From: Hawksworthiomyces lignivorus
Taxonomy: Eukaryota; Ascomycota; Sordariomycetes; Ophiostomatales; Ophiostomataceae
DNA: 64,000 nt
Assembly: GCA_002917075.1 (NCBI GenBank)
Contig: NTMA01000006.1
Coordinates: 767,382-831,381 of the forward strand
Direction: 5' to 3'
Positions 33,756-46,522 of the stretch are shown here, piece after piece (within the stretch, counting starts at the first letter, position 1; every line of letters begins with the position of its first letter). A model generated the notes under the pieces. It ran no database searches and was not told the origin of the DNA. It saw only the letters and a program-made list of their open reading frames with translations. The position numbers and the translations under genes are program-made.

Positions 33756-35853
33756 TTATTCCCCCTCTTCCGCCGCATGCGGCGCGTCTCCCTTTGCCCA
33801 CCGCTGCAGGATCATGACCCGGCTGTTGCTGCCCACGACTACGCACCACTCGCCCTCGGGGCTCCAGGCCACCTGTCGGCCCACAGTCGGCAGGCCCTTT
33901 GCGATCTCGATCCGGTGCGCTTTCACCTGGGCGTGGGGGTCGTTTGCGCTGTACCTGCTGCTCCAATCTTCGAGCGTCTCCTGGTTGTAGAGGCCGGCTA
34001 GGATGCTGGTGCCGTTGCTCTTGCTGCTGTTGCTATTGTGCACGGGTGGTGGCGCAGAGCCTCTCGTAGCTCCTCCAGCCGTTGCAGTAGTCGGTGTTGC
34101 CGTGTCGGCCTGCTTGTCTGGATCTGGCGTGGCTGCGCCGACAGCCGTTGTGGCAGCCACGGAGGAGTCTCGGTCGCTGCCGTCAATCCGGTCAGCAGAG
34201 TCGCGGATCCCGATTCCCAGCCCGTTGGCCTCCCGCAGCTGTCGCCTAGCAGTGCCAAAGTTGTTGCTGTTGTTCGTGGGCCGCTTCCGCAGTGCAATGA
34301 TTCGCAACCACGGCGGGCGCTGAACCAGGCCGGGCTCGCTGCTGTGTCCGTTCTGCCCGGCCTGACCATTTTGGCGGCCTGCGCGCTCCTGCCGTTTCGA
34401 GGCCTTGATAAACTGGCTGTAGGCGTTGAAGCACTCAAAGTCCCAAAAGTAGATCTTGGCCGTGGCGTTGCAGAAGGCCAACGTGGTATGGTGGCCGACC
34501 GTGTTGAAGAGGCCGAAGCGCATAAAGAACTGCGGGCCGCAGCCGGGCGTGTGCAGCTGCATGAGGCGGGTGTACTGAGGAGGCGCAGATGTGGTGGTGG
34601 TGGCGGACGCGGCGGGGCCAGATGAAGTGATGGCGAGCTGCGGTGAGAAGGCGGATCGTGTCAGCTTGGTCGTGTCCTGGTTCGAGGGCGCCTGCTCGGG
34701 CGAGGGCGGATCGACGGTCGAGTCAAAGCCCTCGATGCGCCACAGCACGATGACGTCCTCGTGGCAAGCGCGCGACAGGATCATGTCGCCGTAAAAAGCG
34801 ACACAGTCAATCAGCCCCGTATGGATCTCCGACGTCGAGAAGTGTGGGTAGTGCACGACAATGGGTACCTCCATGTGCTCGTTGGGGATATCCGGCAGCG
34901 TCCAGAGGTTGATGACCTGGTCGTGGCCCGCGGAGAGCACATAGCGGCCCGAGTGGTGGAACGCCACGCTCAGCAGGTTCCATGAGTGGCCCTCGCCACC
35001 CAGCAGGCACACGCACGGCTGCCGCTCGTGCACAGGGTCAAGGCTCCAGATGCGGACGGTTGTGTCGTCAGATGCCGAAGCGATGAGATGTGGGTTGGCC
35101 GGAGAAGTTGCGAGATCGTTGATCTCGCCTCCGTGGCCGACAAAAGACCGGACAGCTTTGCCGTCTTGAATGCGGTACACTTTTACCTTGGCATCTCGTC
35201 CCGCCACACAAAGCAGAGCCCGCTTTGTCTCAGGATCCCTGGTCCATGTACAAGAGCAGTTCAATGCGCCGTCCTAAGCACTTGTTAACAAACATGTTGA
35301 GATCACACAGTGAACCAGGTGAAACTCATCTACTCAACATACATCGTCGTCCCGAATCACCTGGATCACCTCACAGGGGTTGGCCTCCTTGGTCTGAAGG
35401 AGCCGGCATACAAAGATCTATGCTGCATGTCAGCCTGTAGTTTTATTATATATAGACAGTCAAGTTCTTCACATAGCTAGATACTCACATGTCGTTTGCT
35501 AACAGCAGCAAAGACGGGATTGCTCCCCGGAGGACTGTAGGGGTAGAACTTGACGTCAAATAATTCTATACGAGTTAGCTGGCAGCTGATGGAATGCATC
35601 ACAGCAGCATAAGATAGGAAGATGAGGGAGCGCGGGGGCAGAGATGCTTCTCACCGGTGTCCGGACCAACGTCGTCAAAGTAGCGCTTGTCGTCCTGCTC
35701 AATGTGTCCTATGTGAGTGGGAATTTAATGAAGAAAATACATTGAGGTCTCATCCATCACAATTGATGGCTGAAGGTAATCCTTTACCTCGAAGTTGAAC
35801 GAGTATCGCAGCTTGGGCAGCTCCCACTCAAGTGGCACAGTAGGTGGCGGCAT
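33756..35853 (-). CDS. eed: EED/ESC-type WD40 subunit of Polycomb repressive complex 2
   Basis: Five exons on the minus strand: 35853-35788, 35694-35655, 35565-35489, 35417-35343 and 35273-33756, giving 591 residues in phase. Exons 1-4 encode LEWELPKLRYSFNFE, DDKRYFDDVGPDT, FDVKFYPYSPPGSNPVFAAV and IFVCRLLQ, the usual lead-in to the first blade. The propeller follows: ALLCVAGRDAKVKVY, HGGEINDLATSPANPHLIAS, DDTTVRIWSL, GHSWNLLSVAFHHSG, SAGHDQVINLW, then HYPHFSTSEIHTGLIDCVAF and ILSRACHEDVIVLW, a stretch distinctive of EED. EED binds H3K27me3 and stimulates the EZH2-type methyltransferase, so the organism probably has PRC2 facultative heterochromatin. A Ser/Thr/Gly-rich insertion of about 130 residues lies before the last blade (VGRQVAWSPEGEWCVVVGSN). 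Exon 2 could start at 35697 instead of 35694 (tandem acceptors), adding one Gln. Confidence 0.9.
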
Positions 35854-38800
35854 ATCTTTGTGCCGTCCTCCGCACCTTCCACGGGTCTATGTGAGATCGG
35901 CAGTTACAAACAATTGAAATGGAAGGCACTACTGGCTCCGAGTAATTGGAAACGAGCGCGGAAGGAGTGGACGGCCAGCCGCCATTGGCCGGGGCCTCAT
36001 CGAAGAGTTGCAGACGTCGACGGGAGTGGGACTGTGAGGGACGGGGAAAGACTAGAAACGGACCCCGGAAAATAGCGCAGTGGCGAGTAATGATTCTGCA
36101 GGAAACTCAACGACAACGGTCTAGATGCAGCAGCGCGCCTGGAGTGGTGTCAGCTGCGCCATTTGGCTGTGGCTGTTGTCGTTGCTGATGATGTTGGAAA
36201 AGACTGCTTAGTTTCATAGCGTTGCGTCAATCCGATAGAATGAATGCAATATCAAAAAAGTACAAAAGTGGGGCCGACGCGTTCGCGCGCCCTGTCAGGT
36301 TGCATTGTTCGCAGAGCAGTCTACCTGCGCAGTAATTCATACGTAGATTACAATGCCAGATTCTCTGCAAGCTTGCTGTGCAGGCTGCAAAGTATGAGCT
36401 ATATTCCAAGATATGGAATGTCCCGTACGCGTATCTGTTTTGCCAGAAAATGCAGGGAGCTGAAGAGCGCCTCTGTTCATGGACAATCTGGTTGCGAGGT
36501 ACAGTACCTGGATCAATTTCAAGAGCAACACGTGGTACACGAAAGAAAGAAGCACATACACAAATGCTGCTGTTCTCTGGTGGTCGCCGAAGCGATGCCA
36601 TAGACCCCTATCAATCTTACCGTTCAGGCTGCGTCGGGGTATGTAAGTACTAATATGCTTAAGGTAATTTGCCGCACACGCGTATGCGTGCTTGTGCACA
36701 TTTGCTTTTGGTCTCCAGCTTTTCTTCCTTACTTTGTCTGCTTAGACCCACCATGCGGTTCCGCAGGCGGATTGAAATGACCTTTTTAGAAACAATGTGC
36801 AAAAGAAGCAAAGACAGGGGTATGCAAAAGAGACAAATATTAAACACCCATACCCGACAATTTTAGCTTGTTCTTCCCTATTCATCCAATTCCCTCCTCT
36901 GTGTCCCTTAATGTCCTGCAGCCCATATTCCTCTTCTCGCACGCGCTGTGCGAATAGGGCCCCGTGGAGACAGACATGTGATTTGGTGATGCCCGGTGTG
37001 GGAATCTGGATGCAATTGTGCAATGTGTACTGCGTATTCTTACAGATCGGGTAAACGAACAGGACGGCGACTGTGGGATTCAAATATGACACAAAAAACG
37101 TGGCAGCGTCGCAAGCTGAGCTAGCCGACCTCTTGTGGAAGTACGACGCTGCCTGCTTTCTCGTCCCAGAAATCCCCCGTCCTGCTTACGCCTAGTATTT
37201 TGCCGTGCTTCGTTCAGGCTTACAGGAAAGCCCGCTTCTTTCCCGCATTCTCTTGGAAGATTACGATTGTGCAAAAATTACGAGAATAGGACTAGTCTGC
37301 ATCTTAGAGAAGAATGGAGACGGAAGCATAGGAGTATGGGGCCTGGCGTGAAATAACGTAGGATGAATGAATTACGACTTCAAATAGCGCTGGTCGCCTC
37401 TAAAGGAAAGGGAAAAAAAAGGGGCTCCAGGCACACGAAGTAGGTTATTTTAAAGGACATGCATCTGATAAAAGCACAAGTTTGTTCTTATTGGGTGAAT
37501 TCTAAAATTCAACAATTTTGAGGGTTGCGTGCGAACTCCGTAGTTCAAAACAATGTCCATCATTTTTCCCCTCTCCCCTATCCTGACCTCCCGGAAGCTC
37601 CGTACCAAGTGCGTGTGCTGCCAAAAGACAGGCTCTACGGAGCACGACTGCTTTTTCCGATAGAAGGAGACGAGGCCCAAGAGAGAAACTATGAGAGCTA
37701 TCATGCTCTGAAGGGTTTGGCTGCGCACTAGCTGTTGTCCAAAGTTCTCAATTTTATGAACTGTCACATCCCTTATCACATCGCGAAAGTTGGTTGATGG
37801 CTGCTCCATCGAATCTCTCTCGACAAGTCCCGCAATTCTATTTCAATATGCAGCCACCTTTCTCAATCCAGGCCTCACAGGCGAACTCAGCAAAAAGAAC
37901 CATCGCACCGGGATTTGCGTCGCCGCCCGCGTAAACAATGAACTTGGATTTGGAATTTATTTTGGGGTCCTTTTGTTTCTGAAGCCTTTTTGGCAGCGGC
38001 CCCACCATTGCGTTTCCGTGGAGAAGGTGTCTCTTTTGACGTGCTATGCTACATTGCGTACGCGCTTACATCTCGATGTGGTACGCACGATAGCCAAGGT
38101 GAGGGTGAGCTCAAAGTTGAGTTCAAAGCGGCGGCCCTAACCTGGGGCGAAAACACTGTCTCTATTCAAGGCCACAGAGGCGCCAGCGACGCTGCATAGA
38201 AAACAAAAAAAACAAAAACAAAGAAGCCGCCCGTTTCAATGAGTGGCAAAGAATAAACGATCCCGAACGGCTCGCTTGGAATAAACCCTGTTTAACATGG
38301 AAGCTAATACGGGAGTTACGGGCTGTCCGACGTAGCTCGGGAGGATGAACTGCAAGCCTCGACCTCTCACCGGCGATCGCTACGTATACAATGGACTAGA
38401 CATGCTTGAAAGACTGGGGTTCGCTTGTCATAACCGCCTTTGAACGTCAAAACAAAAGTCCACCAGACCGCGGAGGATGAAGGTTCGGGCAGGGATGGAG
38501 ACCGTTCTAGTAGCTGTGGAGCCTGCTCGGTGGAGCCTGGAATATCATTTTGTTCGCATTACAGCCGTATCAACGCCATGTTCCTGAAAATCCAGCCTGT
38601 GGCGCCGCGCGAGCAGTTTGGTTCTCGATACAGGTTTTAATAAACTCAAGTTTCGAGACGAAATCCACAATATTATGCCTTGCCCGTACAAGCCTACGGC
38701 GGTATGGTTTGGTCGTAGTGTATTTCTCCCCCGTCCACCCTTGCTGGCGGAGCTTTTTTTTTTGGCTGATGTACAGCTAGACCTCACAGGGACTAGCCAG

Positions 38801-41800
38801 GGTGGGAGACGCCCAGCAGCCGAGGCATCAGCCTGGAAAGGAGGGAAGAGAATCCATCACCCGTGGACCGTGCTGTCCCGCGCAGCCCTTCTGTGGGAGC
38901 GCACAGTCGTTCTCCTTCCCTTTTAATGCGCGAGCTGAAAGTTGGGGGAGACCATCTTCTGGATGGATGCAACACTGGCCCTCCATTCCGCTCCAAGAAC
39001 AAGGGGTCGCTAATTCCCAGGTCCCAAAAGCTAGGAACAATGCAATTTTGTTCTCCCCATGTGGATGGATCTCGCATACACTCAAAGTACGTAAACACCA
39101 AATACGCAAAATGTTTATCTGGCGAAATTTTTTGAAATGTGCTCAAATTTGGGAATCTGCTCAAGGGTTTGAGGCCGGAGCTGGAATGGTTGGGCACACG
39201 TGGATGATCTCACTGCACGACGTCGTCGACACGTAAAAAAAAAAAAAAAAAAAGGAGAGCCCACAGAAACGCTTCACAAAGTTCACGAGACAGTGACGAA
39301 ATGTGTGTAACAACGTGCGTAACAATGTGCATTCTGAGGTTTCTGTAGCCGTACAAACAATTGTTTCTCATACAAGTCTCTCTGCTCGTACATGTTTGGT
39401 AGTCCGCGTGCCATCAAGTATAAAAAATGGTGTTCTATTTCACTCAGTGTGCGCAGTACTGAGCCCTGGATTCATTGGTGGCCGGACAAACTGCGGAGAA
39501 TCCCGACCAAAAGCTGAGAAGGGGGTCCCTGGCGGGTACTCGTATTGCGGGCACCTTGCTCGCATTTGAACACAAGGGCCTAAAATCCCATATTTGTCAA
39601 GCTTGACATACGCTTGTAAGTTGTTCTCCGAGTGACGATCAGCGACCTTTTGTTTGCTATGGCATCGAAGCGAGAGACAAAATGATACCTTTCGCACAAA
39701 CGGAGAGCATCTGTCAACAGAAACAGGTTGGCGTCCCTTTCCCTTTCCTTTCTTCTTCTGCCTGTCGCCGTGGGGGCAGCCCCTGTCCTGCCCTTTGTAG
39801 ACGACGGTGGGACTCGTCTTCTTCATACTAAAGCACGCAAAAACCCGGCATTCTTTATGGGACACTAGCGGGTACCGAATGGAAATTGTCCTGGACGGGG
39901 GGTGACAGCCATCTTCTGGCTTTGGACCCATTGCAGCCTTCGGGGAGGTAAGAGGGAGAGGGTGGAGGGTGGGTAGTGCTGGCTGATGTAGTATACTTAT
40001 AGGCTGGGAAACGAGCAAAGGGCAGAACTGCCGTCGACTCTGGTTTATGTAATGTGGCCCATGCTGGCCGTGTTTCTGAGTTGTAATGCTTATAGATTCT
40101 GAATAATGAGCAGTGGAGCTCCAGCCTGGACCCGCCCTGTCTCCATTTCTGTCTGTGACCGTCCCCATTTCCCGGTTTCTAGTTGCATAGAGAGAGGACG
40201 AAACAATCAATCCTTTCTAGCAGTTGTAACTCGTCCCGTCGTGCAGCTTCGTTCGCGTCCTCTTTTAAAAAAGCTTGGCCCTTTTCTTAACTGGCATGGA
40301 ACCTGGCCTTGCATTTGCTTCATGAGAATACTTATACAGCCACCGCGGACCACGACGGCGAGACGACGCCTTTTGTCGGCTACAGCATTTTTCTTGTTTC
40401 CCATCCACCCATCTATCCATCCCTTCCTTCTACCGTGTCTCTCTAATGTGCCCATACGCTCTGCTTCATGCGGTTTCTCTTCCTTTCGAGTTCCTGCCGG
40501 AATAGCAAAAGTCTGAACTAATAAGAGGCTGTCTAAAGACGTACACCAGTTCTTATTTATTTATTTTTTTCATTCCCTTTTTTTTAATACACACACCCCA
40601 CGTTGGGAAATAGCTGGGCTTTGCTTGGCGGTGGCAACAAAACAGTCGACTGACGCCAGCAGTGCCGTTGTGCTGCAGAGTTCTCAACTTGGACTCTTAT
40701 TCTTTTCTATATTTCATTTTTATCTTTACTTCATTTTTACATTTTGTGCGTTTATTTTATCTAGACATTTCTTCAAAGTAATCAAAGTATGTGTTTCTCG
40801 CTGCACGGCGCCGGCATCTCCTTCCTTTCTGTGCAAGTATTCCAATTCCGCCTTCTGCTCTTCCGCCCTTTCTTTCCATAAGCGTCTCGCGCAGCTGGTC
40901 CGGGTCGCACCTCCACTCCGGTCGCCCAACCCTCTCCCCTCCCCACTCCTTCCCGCTAATGCCGCTCCATAATACCTCTGCAGCTCCGTACATGCGCATT
41001 ACACTCTTGCTTATGTCGCTAAAGCATGCAAACGTGCCGCTAGCTCTGTCACCGCCGTCCAATTTTATTTACTTACACAAAACCTTCCCTGTGCAGATTA
41101 CGGAGCACGCCTGCAGCAGACTGAAGCAAAGCTGCCGGCAGTGAAACAGTACTTTACTGGAAACTGTGGTTTCGTGCTTTTTGTGGCTTCCCTGCATTGT
41201 GCGCGCCTTCCACCTTTTCCCTCGCTTTTTTTCTGCCTTCGACACAATCTGGAAGGTGCTGGCAGATCTTTTCTCTTTTTTCTTTCTTGATCTGCTCTGC
41301 TCTTGCCTATTTTCTATTTTCTCTACGTCTTTCTCTCCTCTATCAACACTTGCTCACCGAAGACAAGCAAATCGATACGAAGTGCAGGAGCAAACGCAGC
41401 ACCACTCCGTTGCCAGCCCATGCAGACAGCGTGGTCGCCCCAGCAGAAAATATTGGCCTGCCAATTCCGTCTTGTCTTTCTCGCCCTATCTTCCCGAAAG
41501 CTCTGACCCTCATTCTCGAGCTCGCAATCTTATCGGTTTCTCGCCTGACACAACAGGCCTGTTTGGTGTGAGAGACAACCTTCTGTCTCTTAAGGGATAT
41601 ACGACAAACTCCTCAGCAGATCTTTAATTACCGGTCCGCTGCCTTACGTTTCCTTCCTTTTTCCGGTCTGGCTTTTCTTTTTTGCCCTTCTTCATCTGTC
41701 CTACGCTGTAACGGTCGAGACAACTTGGCCTCGTGACAGGCTCTTTAAAGACATCCGCGCAGACCTTTTCCTCTTTCTGCTGCGCGCAGGCTCTCTCGCC

Positions 41801-42543
41801 CCAGTCTCGTCGACAACACATTGGCGAGGGAAACGGCAGAAAGAGGCATTCAACATCAGACTATAGGCAGCCAGCCAGCTCACTCTACCTTTTCACACCT
41901 CTACAGACATTTTGCTCCCTTAGCCGTCATATCCACGGTGGATTCGTACATAACGCGTTCGCTTACTTTCTCCTTCTTGAGCGTGCTTGGCTCGTCTATA
42001 AGCCCCATTCTGGATCCCAAATTTGCAGACGTCCATTGATCGTCGACTGGAACTAGTCTAGGACCCAGAGGCTCATCGGAATATTATTACAACATACCAT
42101 TCCAGAAACGGTCTCTCACCAGTCGCCTTTCCTTGTACCTCGTCGATCAGCTCGAGTTCCACTGTCGGCTACTTAGTCTTGCCGGTGTCTAGTCGATCAT
42201 CTAAACGGCATTCTGTATTTTTCAAGAGAGAATCAGTCACACTTTCTCGTATTCTCACCTCAATCATCTGGCACCCTTTTGGCCCTTCTCGTTTGTCTCT
42301 TGCAGAACGTGTTTGCCTCAAATCCGAAAGCTTTATCCACTTATCATATCGATAAAAACCCGACGTATCTGGCTGCCTGACTACGCTATCTCTTCGCCTT
42401 CTGTTAGGACAAAGCTTCTATCGCGTCTCTCCCTCCAGCCGGCCTCTCCTGTGCGTATGGAGACACGGCATTGAGCCTCCCCCACATTACCTTAACTTCA
42501 TCATATACTCATCTCACAGCACCTTGACCACACATCTCTCGCA
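35854..42543. other. 6.7-kb stretch without a recognised gene
   Basis: The first few hundred bases are the promoter of eed. From about 41170 to 42543 the sequence is pyrimidine-rich and probably promoter and leader of the PAS gene. Between these I find no domain-bearing frame, tRNA or 5S gene. A minus-strand open frame at 39440-40210 is longer than chance would suggest but has no recognisable features. A run of about 18 A lies at 39236-39253. Confidence 0.55.
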
Positions 42544-44489
42544 ATGGAACAGACATTTATGACGATTCACAGTAAGTCATGTCGATAAATAATTGCCAGT
42601 GTTGCAAGATCTTTATTTGTGAGCCCCTTCATTTCACAAATTGTGACCCACTGACAGCAGTCCTAATAGATCTTGGCCCTGATGCCAATATTCTCTTTGC
42701 ATCTGAGTCTATTGCCGATATTCTAGGGTATCAGCCAAGTGAAGTACAGGGCAAATCATGCTTTGACTATTTCCACCCAGAAGAGGTGCCCTTTGCTCGT
42801 TCGGTCCACAGCCGCGGTGTCCTGCTGGACAAAGCAGCAGTGCTGCATTATGCTCGCGTCTTGTCTCGCGATGGCCGTTGGATTGGCTGCGAGTGTTGCT
42901 TCACCATCGTCCACGACGTCTTGGTGGCTTGCACCAGCATATACCGCCGTGGCGTGAAAAGTGAAAGTATGAGAACCTTTTTGTGCCATTTAGGATAGTG
43001 AGCACTATAGCTAACACAGCCAGGACGAGCCATTGAGGCCCCTCAAATCCGCCGCATTTTTGCTTGCTCATCTCGCGACCCCCGCTATCATATGCTGGAG
43101 CACTTATCACCTAAGTTCAAGATGTCTCCCGTAGAGCGGGAGCCGAGGGCGGCTCTCATTCTGAATCGTTTTACCCGCAACCTCACCGTCATGTTTGCAA
43201 CAAATGCCATCTCTTCTATTGTCGGGTTACGGCCAGACCAGATCAAAAACAAGAATTTCTACCGGTGCATCCAGGAGAGCTGCTTGCCAGAGGCGATTCG
43301 CTGTCTGGAAAGCGCAAAGGCCAATGACTCCATTGCCTACCTGCGTTTCTGTTTCCAAGATCCCAGGGAGGACGACGAACTGGAATACGAAAGCGATGGC
43401 GATAACGACCAGGACGAGGAGGAAAGGACTGGCGACGAGAGCCGAGCGGGGCGGGCCGAGTCCATGGAAATGGACGTCGACTCCGAAATTGGAAACAATG
43501 GCGGAGTTCAAATTAAGGCAGAAGAGGACAGTGATCTGGTCCTTTTGCCTGACGTTCCCATGCGATCGGGGAACGATGCCAGCCGCTCGGACCGCTTGAC
43601 ACGACTGCCATCAGTCGAACTGGAGGCAGTAGTTTCATGTACGTCAGATGGACTGGTCGTGGTCCTGAGAAAGGCGCGACCGCCCATCCCACCAGCACAC
43701 CCACCGCTGGTCGCATTTGACTACGGCGATGGGCTGTTTGCAGCGCCGTGGGCCAAGCAGCCCATTCGGCCTCACTTTCCCGTCGACTCCCTCTACACCT
43801 TTCGGCCCCCGTTGCTTCCGCAGTACATGCCACTGCGAGACAACGTCCGAGACGCTGGCGGACCGCCGCTGGATGTGCTGATGGGCTCAATCCGCGACGT
43901 CGCTGTTTTTGCGTGGGGACTTGTTGGCATCAACCCTGCCATGGCGGCGTATGGGCACGGCTTGCCAAGCGGCGAAGCGCGGCCCAGCGGCAGCGCGCAG
44001 CCGTGTGTGCACCAGCAGCAGATTGGCAGTGTAGCTCCTGAAGACAGCAGGCGGCGAAGCTACAGCACCAGCCCGCCATCTGCTGGATATGCGCATTGGC
44101 CACAAACTCAAGCGGACAAGGGCAAGGGTCCTGCAGTCTCGCCCTCGTCATATGGACAATGCCAGTATGCGCATGGAAGCCAAGTAGATTGCAACTGCCG
44201 CACTTGCTCCCAGCACGCGGGTTCGACGGCGTCGCGACACGGTTCGTTTGACTTTCAATCCGCTTGGCCGACTTCAGGAGCGTCATCGTCTGAGGAAAGT
44301 CCAATCCACTCGCCTCCAGCACATTTTGACTACCTAGGAGGCCAATCGCTACAGTCGTATGGATACAGTGCCTCGCGAGACTCATTCCGGCAAGCTCCCC
44401 AGCTCTCCAGGGAGACTAGCTGCCAACCAGCCGGGTACGGTGTGCCCACGATGCACGCAGCACGCCAAACCCCGACAGACTCGATCTAA
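42544..44489 (+). CDS. Fungal PAS-domain protein (non-LOV), possible transcriptional regulator
   Basis: Three exons, 42544-42571, 42658-42966 and 43024-44489, give 600 residues. The first exon codes only nine residues and joins into TVLIDLGPDANILFASESI. Residues of about 10-110 form a PAS domain (ADILGYQPSEVQGKSCFDYFHPEEV). It lacks the GRNCRFLQ flavin-binding motif, so it is not a LOV photoreceptor. Residues of about 140-200 resemble a second PAS (ALILNRFTRNLTVMFATNAI, SIVGLRPDQIKNKNFYRCI). This one is interrupted by an acidic insertion of about 70 residues before VELEAVVSCTSDGLVVVL. The C-terminal 250 residues are Ser/Gln/His/Tyr-rich and disordered, with no GATA finger visible. It resembles WC-2-like PAS proteins only in the PAS part. 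Alternative acceptors at 42657 and 42660 differ by one codon. Ligand and partner are unknown. Confidence 0.82.
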
Positions 44490-45432
44490 AGCCATTCTAT
44501 TTGAGAAGAAATGAGAGCAGAAGCAAGCTCCGCTTTCAGCTGTGAAGACTGTGATGAACCACCTAAAAAGTGTTGTCTCTGTTTCTGGACGAAAAAAAAA
44601 AAAAGAAAAAAAAACCCCATTTGCCAAAATTGCTTGTTTTTACGGGAGGATCATTTGTACATTTCTGCCTAGCCTGTTTTTTGCTTCCTCTGCTTTAATT
44701 TCGTTGTATCATTGTTGGAATATGGGCATGGCGACTCGGACGGAGATACCCTCAAAAAATGCATGGGCAGGTCGCGTCTGAACTGCTCCATGGCGGCGTA
44801 TATAATTTGACATTATTGTATCTAATACATATCTGAAAGCAGTGATTTATACTGTAACAAAGACCACAAAGTTTCTAAATGCAACTGTGTGAATGAATGA
44901 GTGCTCATCTGCGGGAGCAGGCCGAAATGCAGCGTGAAGTCAACATATCAATTAGTACTACAGAGTACGTACATACCTGTAAAGGCTTATTGCCTTGTCA
45001 GGAATCGCCTATCAGGAATCGCCTTATCAGGTACTCCGTATACAGTATTTTATTGCTACTGCCTGGAATGGAAAGGCCAGCTAGAGCTTGGGCCAAGGGC
45101 AGCGAGTGACGCGGACGCGGGTGCCGCAAGCCCCTCGGTCGTCCAATTAGATTGCTTGTACAGATTTGGTAAACGTGGTGGATTTAGGCGTAAGCATATA
45201 CGTTATTATAGAGGCGGCTTTCTATGAGCTTTTTGGCTTGCCCCTTTCAATCTCTCGTATTATCAGTATCTCGCTTTTCACGCAGCATCCCCGACAGAAG
45301 ACGCTCTATCGCAATCTACGGCTAGGCCCATCCAAGAAGAGTTTAACTTGCTCGAGCCTGAAAGCAGCTTGGCTTTATTTTGACTCGCAGCGAGAGCAGT
45401 GATCGGATCCCCGGGGAGGGAACACAGCAAGC
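44490..45432. other. Intergenic region between the PAS gene and yip4
   Basis: No gene supported. The left half holds A-rich tracts (near 44590-44612) and is likely 3-prime UTR of the PAS gene. The right half should contain the promoter of the Yip1-family gene. Confidence 0.55.
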
Positions 45433-46522
45433 ATGGCGTCTGTTAACCGGAAAGACTACGGGCCTGCGCCGCAAATCGACGACGACGATCTCATCGACCC
45501 GGATGACGGTAAGCTCTGCCTGCATATCTGCTGGAGATGAAATTGTGCTCTGTTCCTTTATTTGTTGTTGTTGTTGGCCCTCGCTGCGCGACTGCAATTG
45601 CTGACAGCTGTCTTGTTCTTTCCTTACGCTAGCGGATCTGGATGACCTCGACGACCCCCTGGCGGCTGAGTCCTCGTCGTCGCACGCACCTCTCCGCGGC
45701 AATATTGGCTCGTCGTCGTCGGCATCGGCCGGGCAGAGCGGCGGCGGCGGCTCCAGCTTCGGCCGGTCGCTGAGCGAGAACTATCTGACGTCGCAGATTC
45801 CGGGCGAGGACCGGCGGGCGCCGACGAACACGATCGACGAGTCTGTGTGGGCGACGCTGCGGCGCGACCTGCTGGCAGTGTGGGTCAAGATGCGCGAGGT
45901 GCTTTACCCGCGGTATCTGTTTGGGGGCAGTATGTTTGACGCGGCCAACGGCGGCGGGAGCGAGGGCGGCGGGCTGCGGGGCGCGTACGCGACGCTGCGC
46001 AGCGCGGGCCTGCAGGGGACGCGGGAGGAGCTGGCGGGGCTGGCGGGGCGGGTGCTGGACCCAGAGTCGCTGCTGCGGCAGAGCAACATGGCGCCCGGGC
46101 TGCGGGACTGGGACCTGTGGGGCCCGCTGGTGTTCTGCCTGTTGCTGAGCCTGCTGCTGAGCTTCAACGCGCGGGCGGACCAGCGCGACCTGGTGTTCTC
46201 GGGGGTGTTCGCGATGGTGTGGGTGGGCGAGGCGGCGGTGACGCTGCAGATCCGGCTGCTGGGCGGGTCGCTGGCGTTTGCGCAGAGCGTGTGCATCATC
46301 GGCTACACGCTGTTCCCGCTCGTCATCGCCGCGCTGCTGTCCGCCCTGCGCCTGCCCACCGTCGCCCGCGTCCCCGTCTACCTCGTGCTCGTCGGCTGGG
46401 CCCTCGCCGCCGGCGTCAGCATCCTCGGCGGCAGCGGCGTCGTCAAGAACCGCGTCGGCCTCGCCGTCTACCCCCTCTTCGTCTTCTACCTCGGCCTCGG
46501 CTGCCTCTGCTTCATCAGCTAA
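45433..46522 (+). CDS. Yip1-family Golgi membrane protein, Yip4/YIPF6-like
   Basis: Two exons, 45433-45508 and 45633-46522, give 321 residues. The N-terminal cytosolic half is acidic then Ser/Gly-rich (DDDDLIDPDD, DLDDLDDPL), followed by NTIDESVWATLRRDLLAVWVKM and VLYPR, a Yip1-family lead-in. DWDLWGPLVF opens the first of five hydrophobic helices. The others are around VFSGVFAMVWVGEAAV, QSVCIIGYTLFPLVIAALL, PVYLVLVGWALAAGVSIL and VYPLFVFYLGLGCLCF. DxWGPL and GYTLFPL are family hallmarks, and the layout best fits Yip4/YIPF6. These proteins act with Rab GTPases in ER-Golgi and Golgi transport. A Gly-rich insertion (AANGGGSEGGG, near 45945-45970) extends the loop before the membrane domain. The antisense strand has a long open frame caused by GC-rich codons only. 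Confidence 0.9.
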
